A program made the position numbers and the translations under genes. From Triparma columacea (Eukaryota; Sar; Bolidophyceae; Parmales; Triparmaceae), in assembly GCA_030267965.1 (NCBI GenBank), contig BRYA01000203.1, positions 31,735-86,036 on the forward strand: a stretch of DNA of 54,302 nt. Direction: 5' to 3'. The notes beneath the pieces are model-generated. The model was given only the letters and a program-made list of their open reading frames with translations. It searched no databases and had not been told where the DNA came from. This document shows positions 36,794-49,394 of the stretch, in pieces (the first letter of the stretch is position 1; the number at the start of each line of letters is the position of its first letter).

Positions 36794-39700
36794 TTACGAG
36801 TGGTGCCTCCTCCTCTTACTCCCCGTGAGTCCCCCCTTCTTCCCCTTTTGTTTCGCCCTCTTCATCCCCCTCTTGTCGCTCTTCTCCCTCTTGTCCACGA
36901 GCTTGATCCCCTTCCCCCCCTGCATCTTCCCCTTGCCCTTCTTCGCCACGACGTAAGACTTGGACGGCGCCCCGACCTGCTTCCCCTTCATGGCCTTGCT
37001 GATGGCCTTGAGCTTCTGGCTCTCAGACATCTCGCTGTTGGAAGCCACGGCGGTGGCGGCGGCCTTGGCGGCCTTGAGGGCGGCGTTGGCCCTCTTGCTC
37101 TTCCTGGCCCTAGCCTCGGCGACCTTCTTGATGGGCTTTTCGGTAAGGGCGATAAACTTGGCCTTCATCTTCTCAACGAGCGCTTCCGGCACGGGGAGCT
37201 GGGGCCTGTAGTGCCTCTTCTCGTCGTCCTGGAACCAGTCCGGCAGGTCCCCCGGGTCGTTCCACGCGAACCTGTTGTAGCTCGCGTCGACTAGGGCCTT
37301 CTGGCTGGACTTTCGAAGCATCATGGTCCCGATTGCCAGGGTCCTGGCGTGGTCGTCCGAGTCGTAGTCCTCGTCGTCCGACCCGTACTTCCTTTCGTCC
37401 ACAGCGGCGACGGCCGGAGCGATCTCGAACCCTGTGTTCTTCCCTTCCTTATCGGCCTTTCCCATCCCCGCGGCGATGAGCCTCCTCGCCTCCTTGATTC
37501 TCTTCTTGCTCTTCTCGTCAAGGTTATCGAGCCCGTCCTCCTCGTCCTCGTCCTCATCCTCTTCCCCTCGCGTGGTCTTTCCGCTCACGACGTCGAACCC
37601 TTCGCCTTTCTGCTTCCTCCTCCTCTCATCGCGCCTCTCCATCCTCTCCTTGGCCTTAACACGGGCCTCGTGCCTCTTCTGCTTCTCAGTCTTCGGCATC
37701 GAGGCAAGGACGGAAGATGCGGAGATCTTTTCTCCCTCCTCCTCTTCCGAGCCTGCGTCCTCTGAATCATCCCCGGAATCCTCCTCGGCATCGTCCTCAT
37801 CAGAATCCTCCTCCTCCTCTCCCTCTCCCCCCTCCTCATCGTTCCCAAAAAGATCATTACTGAACCACCTTCTACTGACAACATCGTCCTTCTCCTTTCC
37901 TTCCAAGTCCACCAAAAGTGGGTTCAAAGTTTTCTTCCCCTTCTTTTTAATCTTCTTCCCTTCCTCCCCCCCGTCCTCATCGCTGCTAAAGAACCCATCG
38001 TCCTCGCTGCTGTCATCATCGTCGTCGCTGTCCTTCTTCCCCCCTTCGCTGAGTAGCTTCGCGTAAGCTTTATGGTCCCCCCCCATCTCCAGCCTCTCGC
38101 CGTCCTCGTCCATCTCCTCCTGCGCCTTGATCCGCGCGAGCTTCTTGCTCCTCTTTGCCATCTTCGTACCCGCCCTGTTGAAGTTGCTGGTGTTCTCAAG
38201 GTACCTTGAGTAAGCCAGCTCCATCTCATCCTCCAATCTGTCCGCGTTGTCCTCATCGGAGGAGTCCCCGTCAGAATCCTCCGGGACCTCTGCCTTCTTA
38301 GCCTCTTCCTCCTCCTCAGAGTCCATGCCCATGTCCCTCGCCTCCAGAATTCCGTCGTCCAGGTTGACCTCCCCCACCTTGTCCAGCCCTCTTTTGGTTT
38401 TGATGGTTTTCAAGCTGAATACGGAGCTGTGTACGTCTTCGTCGTACTCGACTCTCTCATCCAACCCCATGAGCTTCTTCTCCCGCAGCTTTGCGGCTGC
38501 CTCGCGCTCCTTCTTCTTGGCCCTCTTGATCTTGCGGAGCTTTTTCTCCTTCACCGCCTCGATCTCACGAAGCACCTCCTCATCCTCATCCTCCGTGTCC
38601 ATCTCCTGCGTTAGTGTGGTGTGTTCGTGTTCGTGTTCGTGTTCGTGTGCGTGGGTTTTCGCGTTAGTAAGTTTTTGTTGCAATTGCGCCGTTCAGCTGC
38701 TTCTTCACTGCGCGTCCATAATTCTCACCTCCTCCTTATCACTCTCCTCCTCCTCCTCTCCCTCCCCGCTCTTCTTTGCCTGTTTCTTGATGTTTTCCGC
38801 CTTTAGTTCGACCATCTTAAGTCTCCAAGTTAGCAGTTGTTTGAACTCCGCCTTCCCCAGCAGCTTGAGGTCCCTGCAGCTCTCTAGGATGTCCTTGTCT
38901 GTAGCCTTGGCGTTGAGGTACACCTGATCCTCCTCGTCCTTGAAGGTGAACCCGTTGCACTCGCTGAGCATCTGGATAGGGTCCCCGGCGTTGACGAACT
39001 CGCTCGCCGACTTGAGCCTCCTCATGGTCCCGTCTAGGTCGTTGTCGTAACCCTGCCTCTGCCTCCTGTGCTTGGTGTAGTCCTTGTCAAAGACCGATAT
39101 GGCCTTATTGGTGGCGGCGTCGTCGACCGCCTCGAAGACGGTCTTGGGATCAAGGAGACGGGGGTCGATGTGGGTGGGGGCGATGTAGCCTTGGCAGATC
39201 AGGAAGATCTCTGCACTCTGGGAGCGGGAGGAGGCTGGCTTGCAGGCCTCGACCGACTTGAAAAACTGCTTGATCACCCACATTAGGGAGTTGTAGTCGG
39301 CGGAGCGGTAGACCTTGGTGACGAAGGTCCCGCCCTTGATGAGGTGCTCGGTAGCGCAGCGGAGGGAGAGGAGGACGATCTCGTTCTGCTCGTAGCTGTC
39401 CTTGTCATAAGAAGCTCCGATGTTGGGAGCACCATCGCACATGACAACGTCGGCCTTCGCGCCCTGCATGGAGCGACGAACGAGCGAGCGGGCCTTCTCG
39501 GTAGTAATATCGGCGACGTGGGTAATGCAATTCCTAATGGTGCGAATGGGGAGGAGGTCGAGGGCAATGACAGTGCCCTCACGCTGCATGGACTTGGCGG
39601 CAACCTGGGACCAGCCGCCGGGGGCGGCACAGAGATCGATACATATTTTGGAAGACTCTAGAAAACGGTACTTCTTGTTTATCTGGATAAGCTTGAAGGC

Positions 39701-40031
39701 TGGGAGGAGAGGGGGGGGGGGCGAGGGAAGGGGAGGTGGAGGAAGGTGTAAAGGGGACGTGGGGTGAGGAAATGTGGTGTGAGGTGTACATTAGTGTTGT
39801 GGTGTGTGGATTAAAGTGTATTACGGAGGTCTGAATGACGCTAAAGGTGGTAAAATGTAAAAAGGTGAAAGACCAGTCGCTGGTAATCCTTCTTTAGCAG
39901 TGTTTGAGGGCTGGAATGAGCTTACCTGCGCGTGAACGGTAGCCTTGCTCCTTAGCTAGACGATAGTATTTATCCTTGTCATGATGTTTTGTACGTTTAC
40001 CACGTTGAGTGGCTTTTATTGAGGAAGACAT
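36794..40031 (-). CDS. SPB1: SPB1-like pre-rRNA 2'-O-methyltransferase
   Basis: Exons 40031-39926, 39699-38729 and 38605-36794, 962 residues. The FtsJ-like domain is complete: RSRAAFKL (catalytic Lys), DLCAAPGGWSQVA (SAM site), MCDGAPN (Asp), FVTKVYRS (Lys) and SAEIF (Glu). Then come a DUF3381-like region, long acidic and Lys-rich stretches, and a basic Spb1 C-terminal tail (GMKRAKQKGKKGG). Known: nucleolar Spb1 methylates a Gm in the large-subunit rRNA A-loop and is needed for 60S assembly. Intron 2 (38606-38728) contains TACTAAC, a GTGTTC hexamer array, and an acceptor ACGCAG. The intron-2 junction is phase 0. Converges on the giant gene (228 bp). Confidence 0.95.
38618..38650 (-). repeat. 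Hexanucleotide microsatellite in SPB1 intron 2
   Basis: About five tandem copies of GTGTTC on the plus strand (GAACAC on the gene strand), placed between the branch-like TACTAAC and the acceptor of intron 2. If retained it would read as repeated His-Glu. Confidence 0.8.
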
Positions 40032-40455
40032 GGGACTTTGGGTCTTTGGGTGGGATTGGGGATTGCCCCTCACACCACTTCATTTAAATTCCCTTCATGT
40101 GAGACATACACAGAAATCAACCACCGATATCAATATTTATGCATGATGATATCGTATCTTGCATTATCATAACGTAATATTGTATTTGAAGGGATATAAG
40201 TTCCCCCGTCAATTTAGGAGAAGAACGAAACTCACATGTTCACTCTCAATATCAATATATACACGCATTTACACATACATACATACACATACATATACAA
40301 ACACAGACATACACACATAAACACGCACATACACGTATACAATCATACTAACCTCCCCAAAAAACATCCATCCCCCCTCTCCTCACCCAGACAGCAAGCC
40401 CCGGCTCTCGTACTTTAGTTTTCAATCCCCCCCCCTCCCTCCAACAAACAAAACC
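40032..40455. promoter_or_regulatory. Bidirectional promoter region with CA/TA-rich microsatellite
   Basis: 424 bp between the SPB1 and LSm7 starts. About 40080-40200 is AT-rich and contains TATTTATGCATGATGATATCG. About 40255-40345 is an imperfect ACATACAT-type repeat. A C-rich tract precedes the LSm7 ATG. No defined factor site is visible. Confidence 0.5.
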
Positions 40456-40746
40456 ATGCCCAAGGGCCAAGAGTCTATCCTTGACCTCGCCTCCTCCGTG
40501 GACAAGAAGGTGATAGTCCATTTCAACGGCGGTCGCGTTTGCACAGGTGTCCTCAAGGGTTACGACGAGCTCGTGAACCTCGTGCTTTCGGACACCGTGG
40601 AGGACATGGGGGAGGGGGAGGAGAGGAAGTTGGGACTCATTGTGGCGAGGGGAACGCAGGTACAGAGGGTTGTAGACGATGAGGGGAGGGAGGAGATTGA
40701 GAACCCTTTTGAGGGGGAGGATGAGGAGGAGGAGGACGAAGAGTAA
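40456..40746 (+). CDS. LSM7: U6 snRNA-associated Sm-like protein LSm7
   Basis: Single exon, 96 residues. Sm motif 1 runs from KKVIVHFNGGRVCTGVLKG into YDELVNLVLSDTVE, and Sm motif 2 is LGLIVARGTQV. The N-terminal ESILDLA and the position of Gly-Gly-Arg match LSm7. Known: it is part of the LSm1-7 (mRNA decay) and LSm2-8 (U6 snRNP) rings. The last 14 residues are almost all Glu/Asp. Divergent from SPB1 and convergent with the CZIB-like gene (139 bp). Confidence 0.95.
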   Translation: MPKGQESILDLASSVDKKVIVHFNGGRVCTGVLKGYDELVNLVLSDTVEDMGEGEERKLGLIVARGTQVQRVVDDEGREEIENPFEGEDEEEEDEE

Positions 40747-40885
40747 AGAGATGGGAAGAGGGAAAATGGAGGGGGGGGAGGGGAGCTAAACGCAAAATGA
40801 GAAAAAATTGTTCACAAAAACAGGAAATGTTGACTTCAATAGACAGCGAACCTTGGCATTCATTATATCCGCGAATCCTCACGCC

Positions 40886-41593
40886 CTAAATAGCCGTCCA
40901 CCTCCACATGAACTCCTGAATTCCCACCGGCTCCCCCCCCTTATCGCAGTACTCACACCACCCGTCCTCGTCAGCCAGGTCAATCTCCTCCTCGAACTTA
41001 CTCCCCCACTCGCTTTCTGCAGTAAAGTCTGTAGGGTGAGGGTGGTAGACAGTGGGCTCCAAACCCCGGCAGTCGACTGCCAAAACGGTAGTCCATTTAC
41101 CGCCCTCCTCAACAGCCGAAGGTACGTTGCTGTCCCAGTCCTCCCCACCCTGCCCCTTCTTCTTCCCCTTCCCCTTTTTAAGTTCCTTCTCCTCCCCCGT
41201 GCATACCCTCAGCGTGCTGTCCTTCTTCGCACCCTCCCACTTCACCTTGAAGTTCACTAAGCCAACCTTATCATTCTCGACCGCAACCTCATCTTCAGAG
41301 CTGACTGTGACCATCTCACGAACCTCAGAAGAAGATTGGGGGTTCGAAATTGTTAATGTCCAGGTGTTATTGGGACGGGGCGTTAGGGACGATAAACCCT
41401 CTGTAAAATTGTGGTGTTAGAGGCAAAAGAAGGTACAATGGTCACTTAAGAAGGAAGAATACACCCAAATACATTCCCGACGATTCTGCAGATCTTGTTT
41501 CTTCCACTATCTCGAAGTTCAAAATGCAGCAAAAGGTCCCTTGCATCGCGACTTACCAAAATCTGCCTTGATCTGAAGTAGGAATATCGTCAT
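40886..41593 (-). CDS. CZIB / UPF0587 (C1orf123) family protein lacking CxxC motifs
   Basis: Exons 41593-41557 and 41400-40886 (phase 1), 183 residues. The N-terminus MTIFLLQIKADFEGLSSLTP and the C-terminal half (VLAVDCRGLEP, FEEEIDLADEDGW, VGIQEF) match the UPF0587/DUF866 family, of which human C1orf123 (CZIB) is a member. Known: the family binds zinc through two CxxC motifs. Here the positions where they belong read ISNPQSSSE and VKWEGAKK, with no Cys pair. A Lys/Gly-rich insert (KGKGKKKGQGG) is added in the middle. Role unknown; zinc binding is probably lost. Confidence 0.8.
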
Positions 41594-41825
41594 TGATTTG
41601 ATTTGGGAGAAAACTGGGCAGCCAAATTTAGAATTCGTGAAATCCTAAATAGACCACCACCAAAAACTACAACGGTCCTAAAACTTATCAGCCGAGCTCT
41701 TTAATTAATTTCTATCAACCAAATACCACAACATACCATCCAATTCTTCCTCTAAACAAATAACCCCCTTGACCTTCTGCGGGGCAATCTCCTCCTTTTA
41801 TCCTTTCCTCCCCCCCATCTTCGCG

Positions 41826-43418
41826 ATGTCTCCATCTCCTCCCCTTCCTCCCTCCCGTCACTACCATCTCTACCCTTACCGTTGGTTGATCCTCTTCCTC
41901 TTCTCAATCTCAACCCTAACAAATGCTGCACTCTGGACGACCTTCGCACCTATTTCAGACCTCTCATCATCATACTTCTTCTCCAACGACTCAACCCGGA
42001 GCACGTCAATAAACAACCTAGCATTAACATACCAGGTCCTCTACCTCCCCGGCACAGTCCTCGGCTCATATTTTGTCCTCAAGGGTAGTCTTCGAACCGC
42101 TGTAGTGTTCGGTGCAGTTTCCACCTCCCTCGGCGCCATTGTTAGGTACGTAGGCGTATTGCTCGACCCGAAGTCCGAGACGGCGTACTACGCTTCGCTC
42201 GTGGGTCAGTGCATGTGCGCGCTGGGGCAGCCAATGTTCGTCAATTCCCCAGGTCTCCTTTCGGCCAACTGGTTCGGCGTCCATGAGCGTGACATCGCCA
42301 CCACCGTCGCCTCCCTCTTTGCCGTTATCGGCAACGCTGTCGGACAGGTCATGCCTGCCATTGTCGTTAGCGAGGACGAGGACACGGGAGAGACTAAAGG
42401 GATGGAGGATTTGCTGCTAATGCAGGCAATCATGGCTACAGTATGCGCAGTAGGATGCGCGGGATGGTTCCAGAGTGAGCCCTTGACCCCTCCGTCCGGC
42501 AGCACAGAGAAGCGCGATAAAATGCGCCGCAATGGCATCCTCGTCGGCGAGGACGACGCGGATAGTATCCGCGCGCAACTGCTTATTGACACGGCAAGCG
42601 AGGGGAGGCTAAGTACTGGGAGAGGAAGCTTAGGAAGAGAAAGGAAGGTCGAAGGTGGTATGAAGGGTATCATGGACAACCTCTACACCCTCACCCAGAA
42701 CCGCCAATACGTCATCCTCTTCATATCCTTCTCCTTCGGTCTTAGCCTCTTCAACGCAATCCTAACTGTGCTATCGCAGATTCTACACCCCTGCGGATAC
42801 ACGGACGACGACGCTGGGAACTTCGCAGCCACACTCATCGGGGCAGGGCTGCTTGGGGCAGGCTTTGCAGGCTGGTCCATGGACACCTACCACAACTACC
42901 GCTTCCTCCTCAAGGCCGGCTTCTTCTGCGCCTCAAGCACCACGGTCCTCCTCTCGTTCTCCATTAAATCTACGACGACGGCGGGGCTATACGCCTCCTT
43001 TGGGCTATTAGGTTTCTTCATGATACCCATGCTACCCACAATGATAGAAAACGCCATAGAGGTGAGAAATAAGAGAGACCCGAAATGGAACCCAAGCTTC
43101 GTTCCTCGCTCCCACTAACCTTCTTGCTCCCCCCCCCCTTCGCAGTGCACGTACCCCATGCCGGAGGAGCTTTCTGTAGGCGTTCTGTTCGCTGCCGGCA
43201 ACGTGCTCGGCATCGGCACCACGGTCCTTATGCAGTACCTTATAGATCTCGGCGGAGACGATGCTTGCGACAAGTGGGATACACCAGTAAACTTACTCAT
43301 CATGGGAACAGCTTGGTGCTGCACGGTGGTGGCACTGATGTACAACGGGCAGTACAAGAGACTCAAGGCAGAGAAGGAGGAGAAGGAAGAGGGAGGGAAG
43401 ACGGCCGGGGGGGTTTAA
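41826..43418 (+). CDS. SLC49/FLVCR-like major facilitator transporter
   Basis: Exons 41826-43061 and 43146-43418 (phase 0), 502 residues. About twelve hydrophobic helices with a central charged loop (residues about 215-285). The first helix region YRWLILFLFSISTLTNA, then LWTTFAPISD, and GQCMCALGQPMFVNSPG with SANWFGVHERD, match the SLC49 (FLVCR/MFSD7) family. Known members carry haem, choline or ethanolamine; the substrate here is not readable. The start at 41826 is the first ATG in frame; upstream in-frame codons lack ATG. The C-terminus is Lys/Glu rich and cytosolic. Diverges from the CZIB-like gene by 232 bp and ends 53 bp from the next stop. Confidence 0.85.
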
Positions 43419-43471
43419 TTATATTTACAAGGTTTTTCCAAGGAAATCAACCATTATCAACCATTATCTAA

Positions 43472-46574
<3,103 letters not shown>

Positions 46575-46801
46575 CTCTGGCCAAAAGCCAAACAGCTAGA
46601 ATGAGAGAAGAGCCGAAAAGCGAAGAGTGAGATTTCCAATGATTAAAATCATATCAGATTGGGAATATTGGAATTGAGAGTGTAATCTTCACGTATCGTC
46701 CCAGTATCTATCTGAATCTTCGAAATCAAAGTTTATTTTCGACGAGTTGTAATCCCTCCCTTTTTTCTACACCTTTAGTCGCGACTCAGTGAAGAAGGTC
46801 G

Positions 46802-47715
46802 ATGCAAACTCTCCTCTTACAGCTCCTGTTTTTTGCATCCGTAATAATGAGCTCATCATCGCTCGCGTACACATACCCTGGTACTGCGGTGGCAAGAATG
46901 CTTGCCTCTAGGGCAAGAGCGGCATCTTTGACCGCCACAGAACTAAGTTCAGACTGGGAAACTGTGACAAGGCTGAAAATCCTTTGGGCCGCTGGGTTAA
47001 AGGACCTTCGCAGGTGAGCTGGGTTGGTTTAATACCGCTGCCTCATTTGACTTTTTTCTTCGCCCTCATCGTATCTCACCCCCTATGATAACCCTCCTCT
47101 CAGCGCTCGTCCTGGACAAGGGTACACGGGCCATGCGTTCAATGACTGGAACCACGTGGATGCTACCTGCATGATGCCTTTCATTACAAACGAGACCAAT
47201 TCCGACGGCGCTGTTGTCGGGATTTCCAAGAATGTGAGGAAAGGTTTGGGCTGGTGTGTGATTGGGCTGTGTGAAGCACGCAGGCAACATAATGTTACGC
47301 ATGTACATTAAGCGAGTCCTACTATTTAACTTACACAGCCTGACGGTTTACGCGCCTCGCTCGCTTCTTCCCACCGCAGAACAACCTGCACGAAGGAATA
47401 CTGATAGCTTCTGACCCTGAGCTGGGGGAGGGAGGTAGTTGGTCTACATGCCAGCTCGGCTGCAACAAGGACCCACCTGCGGACGTCGCTCACGTCCAAT
47501 TTAAGTCCAAAATCGCCTTCAAATTGGTTTGGTGTCCTCCCTCTTTCACCCAGTTTGTCTTGGTAGATGACGACGGAAAGGTCATCAACAGAGGTTATGG
47601 CGTGGGAAACATACCGCGAGAACAAGAACGGCAAATGAACTTCGAGGCGGTGAAAGGGTCCAAGTACGCTTTGTATGCCACAGAACTTCCAATCGACGTC
47701 ACCCCCTCTCTGTGA
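46802..47715 (+). CDS. Small secreted protein of unknown function
   Basis: Exons 46802-47013, 47104-47233 and 47380-47715, 225 residues. The N-terminus (QTLLLQLLFFASVIMSSSSLA) is a signal peptide. The mature part has an Arg/Ala-rich helix, then GHAFNDWNHVDATC, GGSWSTCQLGC and FKLVWCPPSF. The Cys content suggests disulphides. The C-terminal half looks like a beta-rich domain (FVLVDDDGKVINRGYG). I recognise no named family. Shares a 227-bp divergent promoter region with the secreted protease, so co-expression is possible. The stop lies in a 39-bp tandem duplication. Confidence 0.7.
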
Positions 47716-47790
47716 TTAAGACTCTAGTAAGCGTCCCTTACGGGTTAGTGCTGATTAAGACTCTAGTAAGCATCCCTTACGGGTTAGTGC
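47713..47790 (+). repeat. 39-bp tandem duplication starting at a stop codon
   Basis: Copies 47713-47751 and 47752-47790 differ at one base. Copy 1 begins with the TGA of the small secreted protein gene and each unit starts TGATTAAGACTCTAGTAAG, so stop codons are present several times over. Confidence 0.9.
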
Positions 47791-48052
47791 ACGGGGGGCA
47801 TAAAAAAAGCTTGCAAAACGAAATCGATTTCGCGAATTTTTTCTTTTCTTTCCAGATCCCTTTTCTCTCCTTCAACTCCATCTTTTTGGGTTTGGAGAAG
47901 AGAATTCCTGTCAGAGGCTCGTCACATTCTTTTATCCTCCTCTCAGCCCGGCAAGGCGCGTCACTGTCGCAAGACGTGGAATTCATCACTTACTATTGGC
48001 ACCGCTGAATACAAGGTGACTAGAGAGGTCCTAAAGTGAAGAAAACCTGATA
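47791..48052. other. Intergenic region, nothing recognised
   Basis: Together with the duplication this makes about 337 bp between two same-strand genes, the first place where the strand alternation breaks. It contains an A/T-rich tract (47805-47870). A frame at 47712-48008 is open but shows no family similarity and reads through the duplication. Presumably 3' UTR plus the next promoter. Confidence 0.5.
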
Positions 48053-49183
48053 ATGAAGATCGAGCAAGCTTACTCCACTATGAGTCAAATTCTGAATTTG
48101 AGTGACGAGAGGGAAGTTGTGGAGAACTGCGTCAATACTTTGGAAGATCTGTCTTATTTCGAAAAGAATTGCAAGGCGCTCAGTGACACGGATGGAATGA
48201 TTGGAGGTTTCACAAGGGTACTCAAGGCTGGTATTGTCGCCGAAGGTGATAATCTACAGGGTGGTTCCCTTTTCCTCGATCCTCCTCTTTTAGGACTCGA
48301 AGGCAGAATATCGATGCTGGGGGCGATTGTGAACATCAGCTACTACGGTGATGACTCTGTGAAAGCTACTCTATTTCACTCCCCCGGCTTGATGGCTTGT
48401 TTGGTGAGGATACTTCTTATGGCAGGGTTGGGGCAGGAGGTGTCAGAGGAGAATGTCATAACACTTGATGAGGGGTCAAGAGTGGCAGGGGCGGAGTTGC
48501 CGGTTGCGGTTATAGGTGCAGAGGCGATAAGAAAGGAGGCGAGCGACTACGAACGTGAGGGGACCAGAATGGATGGGGTAGGTGTGTGGGTTGTAACTGT
48601 GATATTAAACATTTCATGTTGCGATGAAGTGAGGATGCGATTGGTTGAGGTGAGAGAGAGAGAGATGGAGTTCGGGCTCGGGAAAGGTGACGACATTAAT
48701 AATCTCCCTACAACCTTACACATTCATTTCCGCAAACACTCTCACGCACTCACACGCAGCAAGAAGGACTCATTTCCCTTCTGGTTGCGATGGCAGGACA
48801 AGGACAGAGCGGCGGCAACGCTAAGATCCGAGAACGCGCGGTGTGGGCGCTGTTTTACATTGCCGATGGCTCAACTGACGTTAGGACCGCCTTGTTCAAT
48901 TCTCCTGGGCTGCTGGCGTGTGTCGAGGAGATTATTAGACACCCAGAAAGTGACGGTACGATAACGAAGGAAAGGGCGAAGATGCTGAGAGAAAAGATTA
49001 CGAGTACCCCCCCAGAGAGCATCATCATGAGAATGACATGCTTGTCCTGTCTCCGCTCTTAGGCGGGCCATCCTCTTTGCCTCCTGCTGCCATCTTTTAT
49101 GCTGTGAGGAGTGCGCTAGCAAGACTAGGATATGCCCCGAGTGCAACGAGGAAACAAGCGATCGGGCCCGATCTGGCGAATGA
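48053..49183 (+). CDS. Armadillo-like repeat protein with a RING finger split by a +1 shift
   Basis: Exons 48053-48649 and 48760 onward (phase 0). Helical repeats (VKATLFHSPGLMACLVRIL and VRTALFNSPGLLACVEEI) look armadillo-like. The frame ends at TAG 49060-49062 after 299 residues, just after a Cys pair (MTCLSCLR). In the +1 frame from 49061, RAILFASCCHLLCCEEC and RICPECNEE follow, ending at TGA 49181-49183. Skipping one T gives a RING with Cys2-x11-Cys3 spacing, exactly as expected. Known: RING proteins are usually E3 ubiquitin ligases. Either the ribosome shifts at UCU-UAG, or the sequence carries a one-base indel, or the gene is recently broken. A 19-nt GT-AG segment (49044-49062) would also restore the frame but is too short for an intron and would cost the first Cys pair. 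Confidence 0.7.
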
Positions 49184-49394
49184 GTGATGTGGGGGGCATG
49201 TGGGGGGGTGTGGTTGATATTGCATTTTATTTTTCATATATTTATATATATATGAGCAAAATTGAATAGTTGTGTGTGTGGGAAGAGGGAAGCTAAGCCG
49301 CACTATCACAAATTTATATTCAATGTCTCTGGAGCCTTATTTAAGCCTCCCCAACCTCCCCCACTACTATTTCCTTCCCCTTCATCGTCCCCCA
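49184..49394. other. Convergent intergenic spacer
   Basis: 211 bp between the stops of the ARM-RING and AAMP genes. Contains an AT-rich run with ATATATTTATATATATAT-like bases at about 49237-49253, probably 3' UTR sequence. Confidence 0.5.

Noticed and set aside
40255..40345. ACATACAT-rich tract considered as a CRISPR-like array or telomeric repeat
   Set aside because: The units are irregular 4-mers without spacers; a simple microsatellite.
47712..48008. 98-codon frame across the 39-bp duplication
   Set aside because: It arises from reading the duplicated stop region in another frame; no motif and no start context.
49058..49064. CTTAGGC, identical to the yeast Ty1 +1 frameshift heptamer, at the RING junction
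   Set aside because: The incoming frame reads TCT-TAG-GCG, not CTT-AGG-C, so the Ty1 mechanism does not apply. The stop-codon slip is the relevant model.
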